Source: a virus. Taken from it: a stretch of DNA of 25,690 nucleotides. The notes beneath the pieces were generated by a model, which had not been told where the DNA came from, searched no databases, and was given only the letters and a program-made list of their open reading frames with translations. The stretch covers positions 1 to 25,690 of IMG/VR virus record IMGVR_UViG_3300008952_001838; one strand, written 5' to 3'. How positions within the stretch are numbered: position 1 is the first letter of the stretch; each line of letters starts with the position of its first letter. This document shows, piece by piece, positions 6,120 through 13,480 of this stretch. The position numbers and the translations under genes are program-made.

Positions 6120-6412
6120 TCTTTTAAAGCGCAACCAATATGTTCTTGAGGAGAAAAAAGATGTTCGTAATCAGTTTCAAATGTTGATTTGCCACAATGC
6201 TTGCAAACCCAACCCTCTTTCATTTTATGCTCGTACGCTTCATCCTCTGCTTTATTCAAAGCATTAACAATTATATTAGCTAGATGATTGCTTCTGGCTC
6301 TTTCTTCTTTGCCGTAGCCTTCGCCAATAAAAATATCGGGGTCAGAATCTTTGACATTTGAAGTTACCCAAATCTCGTTGCCCTGTTTTCTTTTTTCGAT
6401 TGACCATTTCAT
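6116..6412 (-). CDS. hypothetical protein with CxxC zinc-like site (98 aa)
   Basis: Unrecognised. The C-terminal part GWVCKHCGKSTFETDYEHLF and EHIGCALKE has Cys-x2-Cys, His and a further Cys, consistent with a small zinc-binding knuckle. The N-terminal half resembles strand-forming sequence followed by a helix (RSNHLANIIVNALNKAEDEA). The leader is a run of A and T. Confidence 0.6.
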   Translation of the reverse strand: MKWSIEKRKQGNEIWVTSNVKDSDPDIFIGEGYGKEERARSNHLANIIVNALNKAEDEAYEHKMKEGWVCKHCGKSTFETDYEHLFSPQEHIGCALKE

Positions 6413-6429
6413 TTTTTTTTATTCTACAA

Positions 6430-6606
6430 TTAAAGACTTGCGGCGTACATTAGTAAGACTGTTACTCCCACTATAACAACACCACACATAACCATAGCGA
6501 CTGCATCTTTCCATGTCGGCTCACAACCTTTCAGACCATACTTTTGTAATCTTGCAAGCATTTCATGTGTTGTCATTAACTCGTCTTTTTTCTTTTTTTT
6601 AAACAT
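6430..6606 (-). CDS. small membrane protein with C-terminal anchor (58 aa)
   Basis: Frame from ATG 6606 to TAA 6430. Lys-rich start (MFKKKKKDEL), a soluble helix, then one hydrophobic segment of about 20 residues (VAMVMCGVVIVGVTVLLMYA) to the end. The positive N-terminus predicts a cytoplasmic N-terminus by the positive-inside rule. A/T-rich leader. It fills the gap between two clear genes. Confidence 0.65.
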   Translation of the reverse strand: MFKKKKKDELMTTHEMLARLQKYGLKGCEPTWKDAVAMVMCGVVIVGVTVLLMYAASL

Positions 6607-6615
6607 TTTTAAAAA

Positions 6616-6960
6616 TCACACTTCACACTCCCAGCGGGGATTATACTTCTCTTGCAGCCTTATCCATGCTTCGGTGTAGACCTTTTTCCATTTGCTACGC
6701 ATCTCATCTGTCCAAGCGTTATCTGCTTCTGGTCGCCAATCAAATTGTGGTCTGTCATCAATGACCGTAGGAAACTTTGGATGGACAATCCTTTGTGCGC
6801 GACTTGGAGAGCATTTAATATGCTTGTCGTAAATTAGCCAACGGTGTATTCCGCTTTCGTCTAATTCACCTGTCTCTATTCCCAAATAGACTTGAGAATC
6901 CCATTGGCCTTTTATCGGCTTGCCGCAAACTTGACAGTCTGTTTTAACAAAATCAGTCAT
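6616..6960 (-). CDS. hypothetical protein with zinc-ribbon-like N-terminus (114 aa)
   Basis: Unrecognised. N-terminal CQVCGKPIKG and later DKHIKCSPSRAQRI give a CxxC...HxxC arrangement, suggesting zinc binding. The C-terminal half is rich in Trp and charged residues. The start overlaps the upstream gene by 8 nt. Confidence 0.6.
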   Translation of the reverse strand: MTDFVKTDCQVCGKPIKGQWDSQVYLGIETGELDESGIHRWLIYDKHIKCSPSRAQRIVHPKFPTVIDDRPQFDWRPEADNAWTDEMRSKWKKVYTEAWIRLQEKYNPRWECEV

Positions 6961-7273
6961 CTAACCTATGTATAAATATCGGCGTGAAGTCTCCAACATA
7001 AGCACCAACTACATTAAACTCCATATATTCATGTGCTTCCTCTTTTGTCATGCCATCATATCCCTCTGGTTGGCCGTTCATTAAAATCTCCATGCACTTA
7101 TCGTAATCATAAACTACGGTACAGTTTGCATCGTAACCTATAATCGCCGCATCAAACCCATCAGCAAAAACCGCATCGGGATTTATGTCCGATATAATAT
7201 CGGTGCAAGTATAGTGCTGAATCTCTTTGTTCTTTGGTTTGATTGGATTAAAAATATCTTCGTTGATTGCCAT
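6953..7273 (-). CDS. conserved phage-type hypothetical protein (106 aa)
   Basis: Contains DGFDAAIIGYDANCTVVYDY, MTKEEAHEYMEFNVVGAYVG and a TPIFIH end, a pattern I recognise from uncharacterised proteins of several tailed phages and bacteria, without known function. An upstream ATG (7336) would overlap the previous gene by 14 nt; I prefer ATG 7273 (MAINEDIFNP), preceded by AGAAGAA. The first 21 residues of the longer form look unlike the rest. Confidence 0.7.
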   Translation of the reverse strand: MAINEDIFNPIKPKNKEIQHYTCTDIISDINPDAVFADGFDAAIIGYDANCTVVYDYDKCMEILMNGQPEGYDGMTKEEAHEYMEFNVVGAYVGDFTPIFIHRLDD

Positions 7274-7322
7274 TATAGTTCTTCTGGTTGGATAACGGTT
7301 TACTACAAGTCCATTTAATGCC

Positions 7323-7535
7323 TTAACCAATGTCATTGAACTTTGCTACGACTTCGCCTTGTCTTTGCGTAGACAACCTCTGTATTTCATCTAGGCTCTC
7401 CTTAACATTCTGATGACTCCATCGGGTAACTATCGTTGAATTGTTTCCCATAGGCTCGATACTAACTACCGTATCTAGGTTGAATAGAATCTCTTGATTC
7501 ATTCCTGCTGTATGCAACTTTACAAAGTGTGCCAT
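7323..7535 (-). CDS. small FlbD-like protein (70 aa)
   Basis: The layout (short strands with hydrophobic spacing, FNLDTVVSIEPM..STIVTR, then VKESLDEIQRL) resembles the small FlbD-like domain seen in phages and flagellar operons. This is a pattern match only. The protein at 22394-22600 has the same layout. Its leader is wholly A/T and follows the terminator hairpin at 7545-7581, so its transcript must come by read-through or from an unseen promoter. Confidence 0.6.
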   Translation of the reverse strand: MAHFVKLHTAGMNQEILFNLDTVVSIEPMGNNSTIVTRWSHQNVKESLDEIQRLSTQRQGEVVAKFNDIG

Positions 7536-7544
7536 TTTTAAATT

Positions 7545-7581
7545 TAAAAATAAATGCGGGGAAGCAAAAGCCTCCCCGCAT
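7545..7581 (-). terminator. rho-independent terminator after the rIIB-like gene
   Basis: On the minus strand, a 12-bp stem (11 Watson-Crick pairs and one G-T) starting ATGCGGGG with a TTTT loop, followed by TTATTTTT. It is 12 nt after the rIIB-like stop codon. It is the clearest intrinsic terminator in the window. Confidence 0.85.
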
Positions 7582-7593
7582 AGGATACGATTA

Positions 7594-8478
7594 CTACTTA
7601 CTGAACCGACCTAGAGTATCCCTTTTGGGAAGTTTCTTGGCCATCTTGGGAACACTCGCTCCCAAAGTCTCTTTCGCAGCATTGAACCCTGCTTCATATC
7701 CAGCATCGTAACCAGAATCTTCATCTTCCTCCCAATCTTCCTCACAATCGTAATCACCATAGTCATCACAAAGAGGTTCTTCCAGCTTGCGTTCAAACAA
7801 GGACACAACCTTGTATTTGCAAGTGCGTAGTTTCTGACAGTTGCAGTCAAATGGAACCGAAACAACATCGGCGGGGTCAATCTCAACAACCATCAAGTTG
7901 CCTCCATTGCCGAAACTGCGAGCATACTCAAGGCTACCCGCATGGAAACCGTGAGAGCAACCAATGTCAGCATCGTCGCAGACATAGTTTCGAGTCATCT
8001 CTAAAGTCTCACCAACATTGTTGTTGAACGAACCACTATGCCAATCGGTGAAGTCACTCTTTACTCCTTTATAGGCAAGGAAGTTGCCGTCAGGAGTTAG
8101 TGGCATGGCTTTATGCTCAAGAAATGAGTAGAGTTCCTGAGTTGCGCGACGAGATGGGTTACTCATCAACTTGTCAAGAAATTTGACAAGTGGCTTGTAA
8201 GGCAAACCTTGACGCATGAAGTCTAGGATTCTGCCCACAACATGACCATGCACTTCTTCGTTCTTGTATTTTACAAGACCTTCAGTTACGGAGATATTCC
8301 CGTCAACATAGTCCTCAACTGCTTTGCTGGTATCAAAGAGTTGCTCCAGTTTCTCGGCGTCCTCGTTATTGAGTGCCTCGGTTGCTTGATGGAAAGCAGG
8401 GTTTGTCTTGTCCATCGTGTATGCCTTGCCGTTTACTACTACGGTCAAGGAGTTATCAGTCAGTATATATGGTATCAT
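7594..8478 (-). CDS. rIIB: rIIB-like protein (294 aa)
   Basis: Matches the rIIB-like family of T4-type phages. Recognisable parts: LEHKAMPLTPDGNFLAYKGV (120-139), DIGCSHGFHAGSLEYARSFG (171-190), LMVVEIDPADVVSVP (195-209), CQKLRTCKYKV (214-224), and a C-terminal KRDTLGRF. T4 rIIB is about 312 aa. In T4, rIIA and rIIB are membrane-associated and prevent lysis exclusion by the lambda Rex system; the mechanism is not settled. It directly follows the rIIA-like gene, as in T4. An acidic stretch (about 238-255) precedes the tail. Its own promoter (8502-8530) overlaps the end of rIIA, and AAGAAGG lies upstream of ATG 8478. Confidence 0.85.
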   Translation of the reverse strand: MIPYILTDNSLTVVVNGKAYTMDKTNPAFHQATEALNNEDAEKLEQLFDTSKAVEDYVDGNISVTEGLVKYKNEEVHGHVVGRILDFMRQGLPYKPLVKFLDKLMSNPSRRATQELYSFLEHKAMPLTPDGNFLAYKGVKSDFTDWHSGSFNNNVGETLEMTRNYVCDDADIGCSHGFHAGSLEYARSFGNGGNLMVVEIDPADVVSVPFDCNCQKLRTCKYKVVSLFERKLEEPLCDDYGDYDCEEDWEEDEDSGYDAGYEAGFNAAKETLGASVPKMAKKLPKRDTLGRFSK

Positions 8479-8501
8479 AATAATTTTAACCTTCTTTTGT
8501 T

Positions 8502-8530
8502 ATCCTACCTTAAACTTACTTGGTTGTCAA
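8502..8530 (-). promoter_or_regulatory. sigma70-like promoter for the rIIB-like gene
   Basis: TTGACA (8530-8525), 17-nt spacer with AAGT at positions 8-11, TAGGAT (8507-8502), and 23 nt to ATG 8478. ACTTG and CAAGT flank the start of the spacer as an inverted repeat. It lies inside the 3' end of the rIIA-like gene. Confidence 0.8.
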
Positions 8531-10816
8531 GTTCCAAGTTGAATCAATTACATTTGTATAATTTATACAGTCGTGCATCCAAGCAGGGTCAGTCTCTCTC
8601 CAGCTATTAAAGTTGCAATCGTCCAAATGTCTAATCATCGGATACTTATCATTGCATTTAATTACAAGGCAAGCCCACTCTTTGTATAACTCGTCCTTAA
8701 TGTTTTGAGTGTCGAGTCCTGCTTTTTCAATCCAAGAATCAAGTGAGTCCCGAACTTTATTCAAATCGGCTTCATCTTTCTTGTGTCCTTTTTCCTCAAA
8801 AAACTCAAACAACTTGTAAAGATCAGAATTTTCGTTCAAGCCAAATGTTTTCCAGTTATGCTTTTCAATTTCTGCCAAGAAGCATCCCCAATGCCTATCT
8901 ATATCATTGATACTGTTGTTTGATGAAACAAAACTACCACTTCTTCTGTATTCTCCGCGCAATATAGAGTCGATAAACATCGCTTCAATCAATTTGCGGT
9001 GCAAGTCGCTGCCAAATTTTTGCTTCACTTCGTTAATTACCCAATCTTCAAGAGAAGTCCAATTCTTTGACTCTTTTATGCTGTATGCCCTTTTCGGCTT
9101 AAAAGCGTACACCTTTGGTATAGATACCCCAAGTTGATTACAAGCGGCAACTACATTTTTCGCATAGACAACAGGATGAGTCTCCATGCCTCTATTCTGG
9201 ACAAGGAACCTATCAATCTTTACATATACTCCCTTCTTGATTGATTTAAGGTCTACTGATGCTTCATCAAAGTGCTGACTTTTTAGTGAGTCCCAATTAC
9301 TACCCGATTTTGCGTTGTCTATATTGTAAATAAACTCTTTGGTAGTATGCTTGCTTGACTTCACTCCTGTGCCGCCGCTACTGCTTGATTCATAAATGTC
9401 AGACAGTTTTACTTTTGGCAGGGAATTGAGCTTGGTGAAGTTCTTCTTTCCAGCTTTGGAATAGAAATCCTTCTCGGCTTGCTTGTTTTTAAACGATAAT
9501 AAAAATGCTCGTTTGTAAAGTGTTTGACTTTCTGGTCTGGAATCGTACTCCTTAACAAGAGGGTGAATGCGATTTGCTAGACCATTTGCGTCATCGACAT
9601 AATCACGATCATCAATAATGAGAATATGGTCGTCGTTACATAATACATTATGAGCCTCATCCATTGAGACGCGCTTTTTCTTTGACCATTTATCTGGCTT
9701 GCCAAAAGTCTTAACAATAGCTAAACTCTTATCGGCAAACCCAAAGTGATTGTCTTGTATTTTTTGGCCTTTCCAATAAAGCGTTTTATTCTCAAGAACG
9801 CTATTTAGGCGGGAACCTAGTCCTCCATGACTAAATAGTTTCCCATAAACCATCTTCGCTTCCCAAAGGTTCTTGGCATCTGCCAAATCTTCGCTAACTT
9901 TTTTGGGGATTTCTTTGATAATAGACTTTAGTTTGCTAATGATAACCTTCTTGGTTTCATCGGTATATTGCAATGCCTCTCGGCTTGCCGAAATATCCAA
10001 GTCTCCTATCTTGAAGTATATGCACAAAGATACATCATTAAGAAGTGAGTATTGACTTGTATTATACTGTATGTCTAAAGCACTCGTACTTAATGGGTAG
10101 GCTATGTTACCCATAACTGCAACTGAATCACCATTTTGTCGAATAGTCCAATCATCTGAGTGCATTAGAGATTTGGATTCTTCTCCATAGAAGTTGCTCT
10201 GGTCTGCTCCCTCGATTTCTGGTCTGACCTCAAAATGAGTGAATAAAGATAATGCTTTATCTCTAAAAGCCTCAAAGTCTCCCTCTTTTGCTGGTATGAC
10301 AATCTCAATGCCGTCTTTCTCTTTCGACTTTTCTGATGTTAGCTTGGAGATTTGACCAATTTGAGTGTCATCAATAAATGCGTTGTAGGAGGTCTTTTTC
10401 CCACTAACGAATGAGTTGATAACGAAATTATCCCCATAAGCGAAAGCACTCTTGCTGCCCAGACCTAATTGTCCAATTTGTTCGTTTGTCCCGCGCTTGG
10501 TGCTTTCACCGTACATGGCATAGACTTGACCAATTTGTTTCTCTGTCAAACCTCTGCCATAATCTCGTACCTTGAAGTATGGGGAAAGTTGATTTGGTAG
10601 TGTAACCTTGATTGGCTCATCAAGTCTGCCTACCTCTGTATGGGCATCAACCGCATTAGTAGAGTATTCACGAATAATCGCAAGCACTTTATCTGAGTAT
10701 AGCTGATTGCGTAATACATTGAAGATGTGAGCAAGTCCTTCTTTCTTGATACCGAAAGAGTAAGATTTAAAATCCTCGGATTGCTTGACCGTGTTTTGTT
10801 TTGCCTTCGTAATCAT
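8516..10816 (-). CDS. rIIA: rIIA-like GHKL ATPase (766 aa)
   Basis: The N-terminal region carries the Bergerat (GHKL) ATP-binding motifs: REYSTNAVDAH (49-59; Glu, Asn and Asp of motif N), VRDYGRGL (83-90; DxGxG), and IGQLGLGSKSAFAYGDNF (114-131; glycine-rich lid), then DGIEIVIP. This arrangement and the length (T4 rIIA is 725 aa) fit the rIIA family, and the rIIB-like gene follows. Known for T4: rIIA with rIIB protects against Rex exclusion. The remaining 500 residues are poorly conserved. The promoter at 10828-10856 gives a predicted leader of only about 4-5 nt. Confidence 0.9.
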   Translation of the reverse strand: MITKAKQNTVKQSEDFKSYSFGIKKEGLAHIFNVLRNQLYSDKVLAIIREYSTNAVDAHTEVGRLDEPIKVTLPNQLSPYFKVRDYGRGLTEKQIGQVYAMYGESTKRGTNEQIGQLGLGSKSAFAYGDNFVINSFVSGKKTSYNAFIDDTQIGQISKLTSEKSKEKDGIEIVIPAKEGDFEAFRDKALSLFTHFEVRPEIEGADQSNFYGEESKSLMHSDDWTIRQNGDSVAVMGNIAYPLSTSALDIQYNTSQYSLLNDVSLCIYFKIGDLDISASREALQYTDETKKVIISKLKSIIKEIPKKVSEDLADAKNLWEAKMVYGKLFSHGGLGSRLNSVLENKTLYWKGQKIQDNHFGFADKSLAIVKTFGKPDKWSKKKRVSMDEAHNVLCNDDHILIIDDRDYVDDANGLANRIHPLVKEYDSRPESQTLYKRAFLLSFKNKQAEKDFYSKAGKKNFTKLNSLPKVKLSDIYESSSSGGTGVKSSKHTTKEFIYNIDNAKSGSNWDSLKSQHFDEASVDLKSIKKGVYVKIDRFLVQNRGMETHPVVYAKNVVAACNQLGVSIPKVYAFKPKRAYSIKESKNWTSLEDWVINEVKQKFGSDLHRKLIEAMFIDSILRGEYRRSGSFVSSNNSINDIDRHWGCFLAEIEKHNWKTFGLNENSDLYKLFEFFEEKGHKKDEADLNKVRDSLDSWIEKAGLDTQNIKDELYKEWACLVIKCNDKYPMIRHLDDCNFNSWRETDPAWMHDCINYTNVIDSTWNLTTK

Positions 10817-10827
10817 AACCTGTCTAC

Positions 10828-10856
10828 ATACTACATTGTACTGACGGGAAAGTCAA
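10828..10856 (-). promoter_or_regulatory. sigma70-like promoter for the rIIA-like gene
   Basis: TTGACT (10856-10851), 17-nt spacer with CAGT at positions 8-11, TAGTAT (10833-10828), and 11 nt to ATG 10816. It lies in the only gap between the rIIA-like gene and the 59-aa gene upstream. Confidence 0.8.
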
Positions 10857-10865
10857 GCACTTTTT

Positions 10866-11045
10866 TTACGAAGCCTCAATTTTGAATTTTTCCTTATGTT
10901 CTTTGGTGATTTTTTTTACATACTTCTCCGCATCGGCTAGACCTTCATCGGAGTAAGGGAACGCGCCAAAAAGACGATTACCTTTTTCAGATAAAATCAA
11001 ATAGACTCTATAGCTTTTGCTTCTAGTCTTTTTTATAGTTGCCAT
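10866..11045 (-). CDS. small basic hypothetical protein (59 aa)
   Basis: Frame from ATG 11045 to TAA 10866: MATIKKTRSKSYRVYLILSE, then DEGLADAEKYVKKITKEHKE. A basic strand-forming first half and a charged helix in the second. It overlaps the upstream coiled-coil gene by 23 nt. Unrecognised. Confidence 0.65.
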   Translation of the reverse strand: MATIKKTRSKSYRVYLILSEKGNRLFGAFPYSDEGLADAEKYVKKITKEHKEKFKIEAS

Positions 11046-11352
11046 CTACTCGCTTAAACTTTTTAAAAATACTATCAGCTAATAATCTATTTGTTTTTTC
11101 TTCTAATTTATCAATCTCTCTTTCCTCGTTTTCCAATCGTTTTAGGACGAACTGCATATCAAGATTTAATTTATGATATTTTTCTTCTGTATTTTCTGGA
11201 TGCCAGTCAGGATATTTTTCTGCTTCATCCATCTTTTTAATAACTACATTCATTTGTTCTTCCCAAAAAGCAAGACTTTCGTGAATCAAGTCGTGACTCT
11301 CATTTAGTTCTTCTCTGATTGTCTTTCGAGGCTTTTTGTTTTTTTTATTCAT
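11023..11352 (-). CDS. coiled-coil hypothetical protein (109 aa)
   Basis: Highly charged and predicted helical. The stretch MQFVLKRLENEEREIDKLEE (about 66-85) has heptad spacing typical of a coiled coil. Very basic N-terminus (MNKKNKKPRKTIREE). Overlaps the upstream gene by 8 nt. No family recognised. Confidence 0.65.
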   Translation of the reverse strand: MNKKNKKPRKTIREELNESHDLIHESLAFWEEQMNVVIKKMDEAEKYPDWHPENTEEKYHKLNLDMQFVLKRLENEEREIDKLEEKTNRLLADSIFKKFKRVDGNYKKD

Positions 11353-11560
11353 TTAAAAGTTTTTTTAAAACCCTGAGATGGAAAAGCACAAATGACTCTC
11401 CGATTGCTTTTTCACCTTGAGCTTTGCTAATCCAGTAATCTTTTAGGTACTCATCCTGAGTTTCGGCTCCTTCGATTATCTGGTCAAGCAAATTATTTGC
11501 ATTTTTTAGTTTCGCATCTATTTTTTCTAATTCGATGTTATCCATATAAAAGTTATTCAT
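11345..11560 (-). CDS. small helical hypothetical protein (71 aa)
   Basis: Predicted all-helical: NIELEKIDAKLKNANNLLDQ, ending FVLFHLRVLKKLLNE. Met6 is an alternative start. It probably forms a set with the adjacent coiled-coil gene, with which it overlaps by 8 nt. Confidence 0.6.
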   Translation of the reverse strand: MNNFYMDNIELEKIDAKLKNANNLLDQIIEGAETQDEYLKDYWISKAQGEKAIGESFVLFHLRVLKKLLNE

Positions 11561-11582
11561 AATAAATTACACTACCCTCTAA

Positions 11583-11711
11583 TTATTTGGCCCTTTTTGT
11601 TTCCTTTTTATTTTTCTTATTTGGCCTTTTTTCTTTCACAAATTCTCTATCCACAACCTCACTATTTAATGGCCAATTTAATGTGTCATTATTTGGCCTT
11701 TCTTCAGTCAT
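11583..11711 (-). CDS. possible small basic peptide (42 aa)
   Basis: Frame from ATG 11711 to TAA 11583: MTEERPNNDTLNWPLNSEVV, then FVKEKRPNKKNKKETKRAK. It overlaps the upstream stop by 8 nt. The DNA contains the decamer TTATTTGGCC (plus strand) three times (11583, 11617, 11689), coding ERPN/KRPN repeats or the end. The repeats could be the functional element rather than the peptide. Confidence 0.4.
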   Translation of the reverse strand: MTEERPNNDTLNWPLNSEVVDREFVKEKRPNKKNKKETKRAK

Positions 11712-11937
11712 AATTGTCTAGGCTTTCATCTTGCTTGTAGCATTCGCATATCTGATTAACTATCCTACAAAACACTTGCGCTTCTGAGCGCACGGCAAGG
11801 GTCACTCCCGCAAAGTTTCTAGAATTTATACTATTAAGAGTTTCGACTTGCCTGTCGCTGAGTCTTATCGTGTACTGTCTGACGGGAGTATTATCCGGCA
11901 AAACTTCTTCTGGTTTATGGAACTCTGGCTCTATCAT
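11704..11937 (-). CDS. hypothetical protein (77 aa)
   Basis: VRQYTIRLSDRQVETLNSIN followed by a helix hints at a ribbon-helix-helix-type DNA-binding protein, but this is weak. ATG 11937 (MIEPEFHKPEE) is preferred; an upstream TTG at 11979 would overlap the kinase gene. It follows the heptose kinase gene. Confidence 0.55.
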   Translation of the reverse strand: MIEPEFHKPEEVLPDNTPVRQYTIRLSDRQVETLNSINSRNFAGVTLAVRSEAQVFCRIVNQICECYKQDESLDNYD

Positions 11938-11953
11938 GTTATTTAACCTATCT

Positions 11954-12724
11954 TTATTTATAATCAAGACTAATTGCACCTACCCCTCTTTGCTGAACTA
12001 TCTCAGAGGCTTTCTTATTTGCGTATTTTATTGCTTCATCTATATTATTTGTCTCAAGTTGTTTCGCAACTAAAGCTGCAAGGAAAGAGTCTCCCGCACC
12101 TGACAAATCAAATACATCTACTTTTTCAGCAGGGTAGTAATGAAAACCTTTTTCTTTCATCATCACGCAGCCTTGGTCGCCAAGGGTAACAATAAGCTTA
12201 TCGACCCATCCCTCAAGATTGATACTACTTTTAATGGCCTCAAATTCTGGTGTGTTTATTTTTATATAGGCTACATCTTTACACCAATAACCTATGCACT
12301 TTTTAGTATCTAAAAATGTGTTTTTATTATTTGAGCAAAAACGACTAATATCTGCTTCTGAGAGAAAGCCTTTGTTGTAATCACTAATAACTACTGCGTC
12401 ATAACTTGATATTTCTTCATCATCAATTACTCCATCGTAAAATTTGTCAATGGTATCTTCATTGTCTACTCTTAAAAAAGTATAATTAAGTTTTTCGTCT
12501 ACATATCTTGTTTTACTAATAGGCTTTATTTGCGTTATGGAGTCTACTTTATGACCTAACGACTCTAGATTGCGTATGGTATTGCCAGCCATGCCCTCGT
12601 TCTTGACTTCTTTGTCGGGTTTAAAGACGGGAGCTGGTACATCTGGGCAAAGCCTAGAGGCAGAGCCATAAATAAATATGTCATCGCAAATTTCTCCTAC
12701 TACTAATATCTTGTTATTTGGCAT
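11954..12724 (-). CDS. PfkB-family heptose-7-phosphate kinase (HldE N-domain-like, 256 aa)
   Basis: PfkB/ribokinase fold closest to the kinase domain of HldE/RfaE, which phosphorylates heptose 7-phosphate at C1 for ADP-heptose synthesis. Signature pieces: RLCPDVPAPVFK (24-35; HldE RISPEAPVPV), GMAGNTIRNLESLG (44-57), SDYNKGFL (114-121), KINTPEFE (155-162), VTLGDQG (179-185) and DLSGAGDSF (206-214) with the catalytic Asp212 of the GAGD anion hole. It is shorter than the usual 310-330 residues. The adenylyltransferase partner is a separate gene at 12855-13301. Substrate identity is inferred. Confidence 0.8.
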   Translation of the reverse strand: MPNNKILVVGEICDDIFIYGSASRLCPDVPAPVFKPDKEVKNEGMAGNTIRNLESLGHKVDSITQIKPISKTRYVDEKLNYTFLRVDNEDTIDKFYDGVIDDEEISSYDAVVISDYNKGFLSEADISRFCSNNKNTFLDTKKCIGYWCKDVAYIKINTPEFEAIKSSINLEGWVDKLIVTLGDQGCVMMKEKGFHYYPAEKVDVFDLSGAGDSFLAALVAKQLETNNIDEAIKYANKKASEIVQQRGVGAISLDYK

Positions 12725-12740
12725 TTTTTTATTAACTTAT

Positions 12741-12851
12741 TCAAGTATGTGGCACTGAATACTTAGCCGCCAATACACAATTTAATATTATTAAAATTAA
12801 TATAATAGACCACCATATAATCTTATGTTTATTTGGCATTTTTTTACTCAT
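12741..12851 (-). CDS. small single-pass membrane peptide (36 aa)
   Basis: Frame from ATG 12851, 3 nt after the stop of the adenylyltransferase gene, to TGA 12741. Basic N-terminus MSKKMPNKHK, then WWSIILILIILNCVLAA as one membrane segment, ending KYSVPHT. Its second Met sits in the same sequence (AAAAAAATGCCAAATAA) as the start of the kinase gene, so one start region may be a copy of the other. No function can be assigned. Confidence 0.5.
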   Translation of the reverse strand: MSKKMPNKHKIIWWSIILILIILNCVLAAKYSVPHT

Positions 12852-12854
12852 ATT

Positions 12855-13301
12855 TCATAGGTACTGCAAATTTAGTTGGCCTGTTATCTTATCAATTAGC
12901 GATGTTGTAGATTTCCCTTTTGTAAGGCTTAGTAGCTTAACTGTTCCTCCGTTCTTTTCTACTGTAAGCTTCTCCCTTGTGGCCACGGGGCATTTCTTTT
13001 CCCAATTACCTGAGTAGTCTCCACCTTTCACATAAATATCTGGTTTTATTGATTCTAAAAAAATACAAGCGTCCGTTTCATCAAATATTCGAACCTCATC
13101 TACCCACCTTATAGCCTCAAGGACAGCCTTTCTGTCTTTTTCGTTATTTATAGGGCGAGTAGAACCTTTTAATTCCCTGACTGATCGGTCGCTGTTGCAC
13201 CCAACGATGAGGCGGTCTCCAAGCTCTCTGGCTTCTCGCAAAAAAGAAACATGACCAGCGTGAATCAAGTCAAAGCACCCGTTTGTCGCTATAACCTTCA
13301 T
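12855..13301 (-). CDS. heptose-1-phosphate adenylyltransferase (HldE C-domain-like, 148 aa)
   Basis: Cytidylyltransferase-like nucleotidyltransferase matching the C-terminal domain of HldE/RfaE: TNGCFDLIHAGHVSFLREAR (6-25) with the HxGH ATP-binding motif, GCNSDRSVRELKG (34-46), RWVDEVRIFDE (65-75), PDIYVKGGDYSG (90-101) and the final KGKSTTSLIDKI. It would transfer AMP to heptose 1-phosphate giving ADP-heptose. Length fits a stand-alone domain. It pairs with the PfkB kinase gene 130 nt downstream. Isomerase GmhA, phosphatase GmhB and epimerase HldD are absent here, so the host must supply them. Confidence 0.85.
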   Translation of the reverse strand: MKVIATNGCFDLIHAGHVSFLREARELGDRLIVGCNSDRSVRELKGSTRPINNEKDRKAVLEAIRWVDEVRIFDETDACIFLESIKPDIYVKGGDYSGNWEKKCPVATREKLTVEKNGGTVKLLSLTKGKSTTSLIDKITGQLNLQYL

Positions 13302-13480
13302 TAGAATATTAAACTCCCTGCATCAGACTGACGATACTGTGAGCGTGGCTTTCTTCTATTTAAGTCTCTTGCTATGGCATCCGCAATACCTTCTCTAGCG
13401 GCCTCGCTATCAAAGTTTATTTGCTTGTTTTCTTTTTGTATCTTATTGAGTATATCAATTATTTCTCTCTTTAATTTCAT
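13301..13480 (-). CDS. small basic hypothetical protein (59 aa)
   Basis: Frame from ATG 13480 to TAA 13301: MKLKREIIDILNKIQKENKQ, then EAAREGIADAIARDLNRRKP. Predicted helical. A clean Shine-Dalgarno site (GGAGGT) lies 5 nt before the ATG, one of the best in the window. It overlaps the SNase stop by 4 nt and the next ATG by 1 nt. Confidence 0.75.
   Translation of the reverse strand: MKLKREIIDILNKIQKENKQINFDSEAAREGIADAIARDLNRRKPRSQYRQSDAGSLIF

Noticed and set aside
7611-7889. Minus-strand frame of 92 codons in another phase
   Set aside because: Shadow of the rIIB-like gene.
11955-11962. TATAAATA, the T4 late-promoter octamer, upstream of the 77-aa gene
   Set aside because: It codes the last residues and stop of the heptose kinase; the only other copy noticed (near 22132) is inside a gene start. 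No general late-promoter pattern appears.
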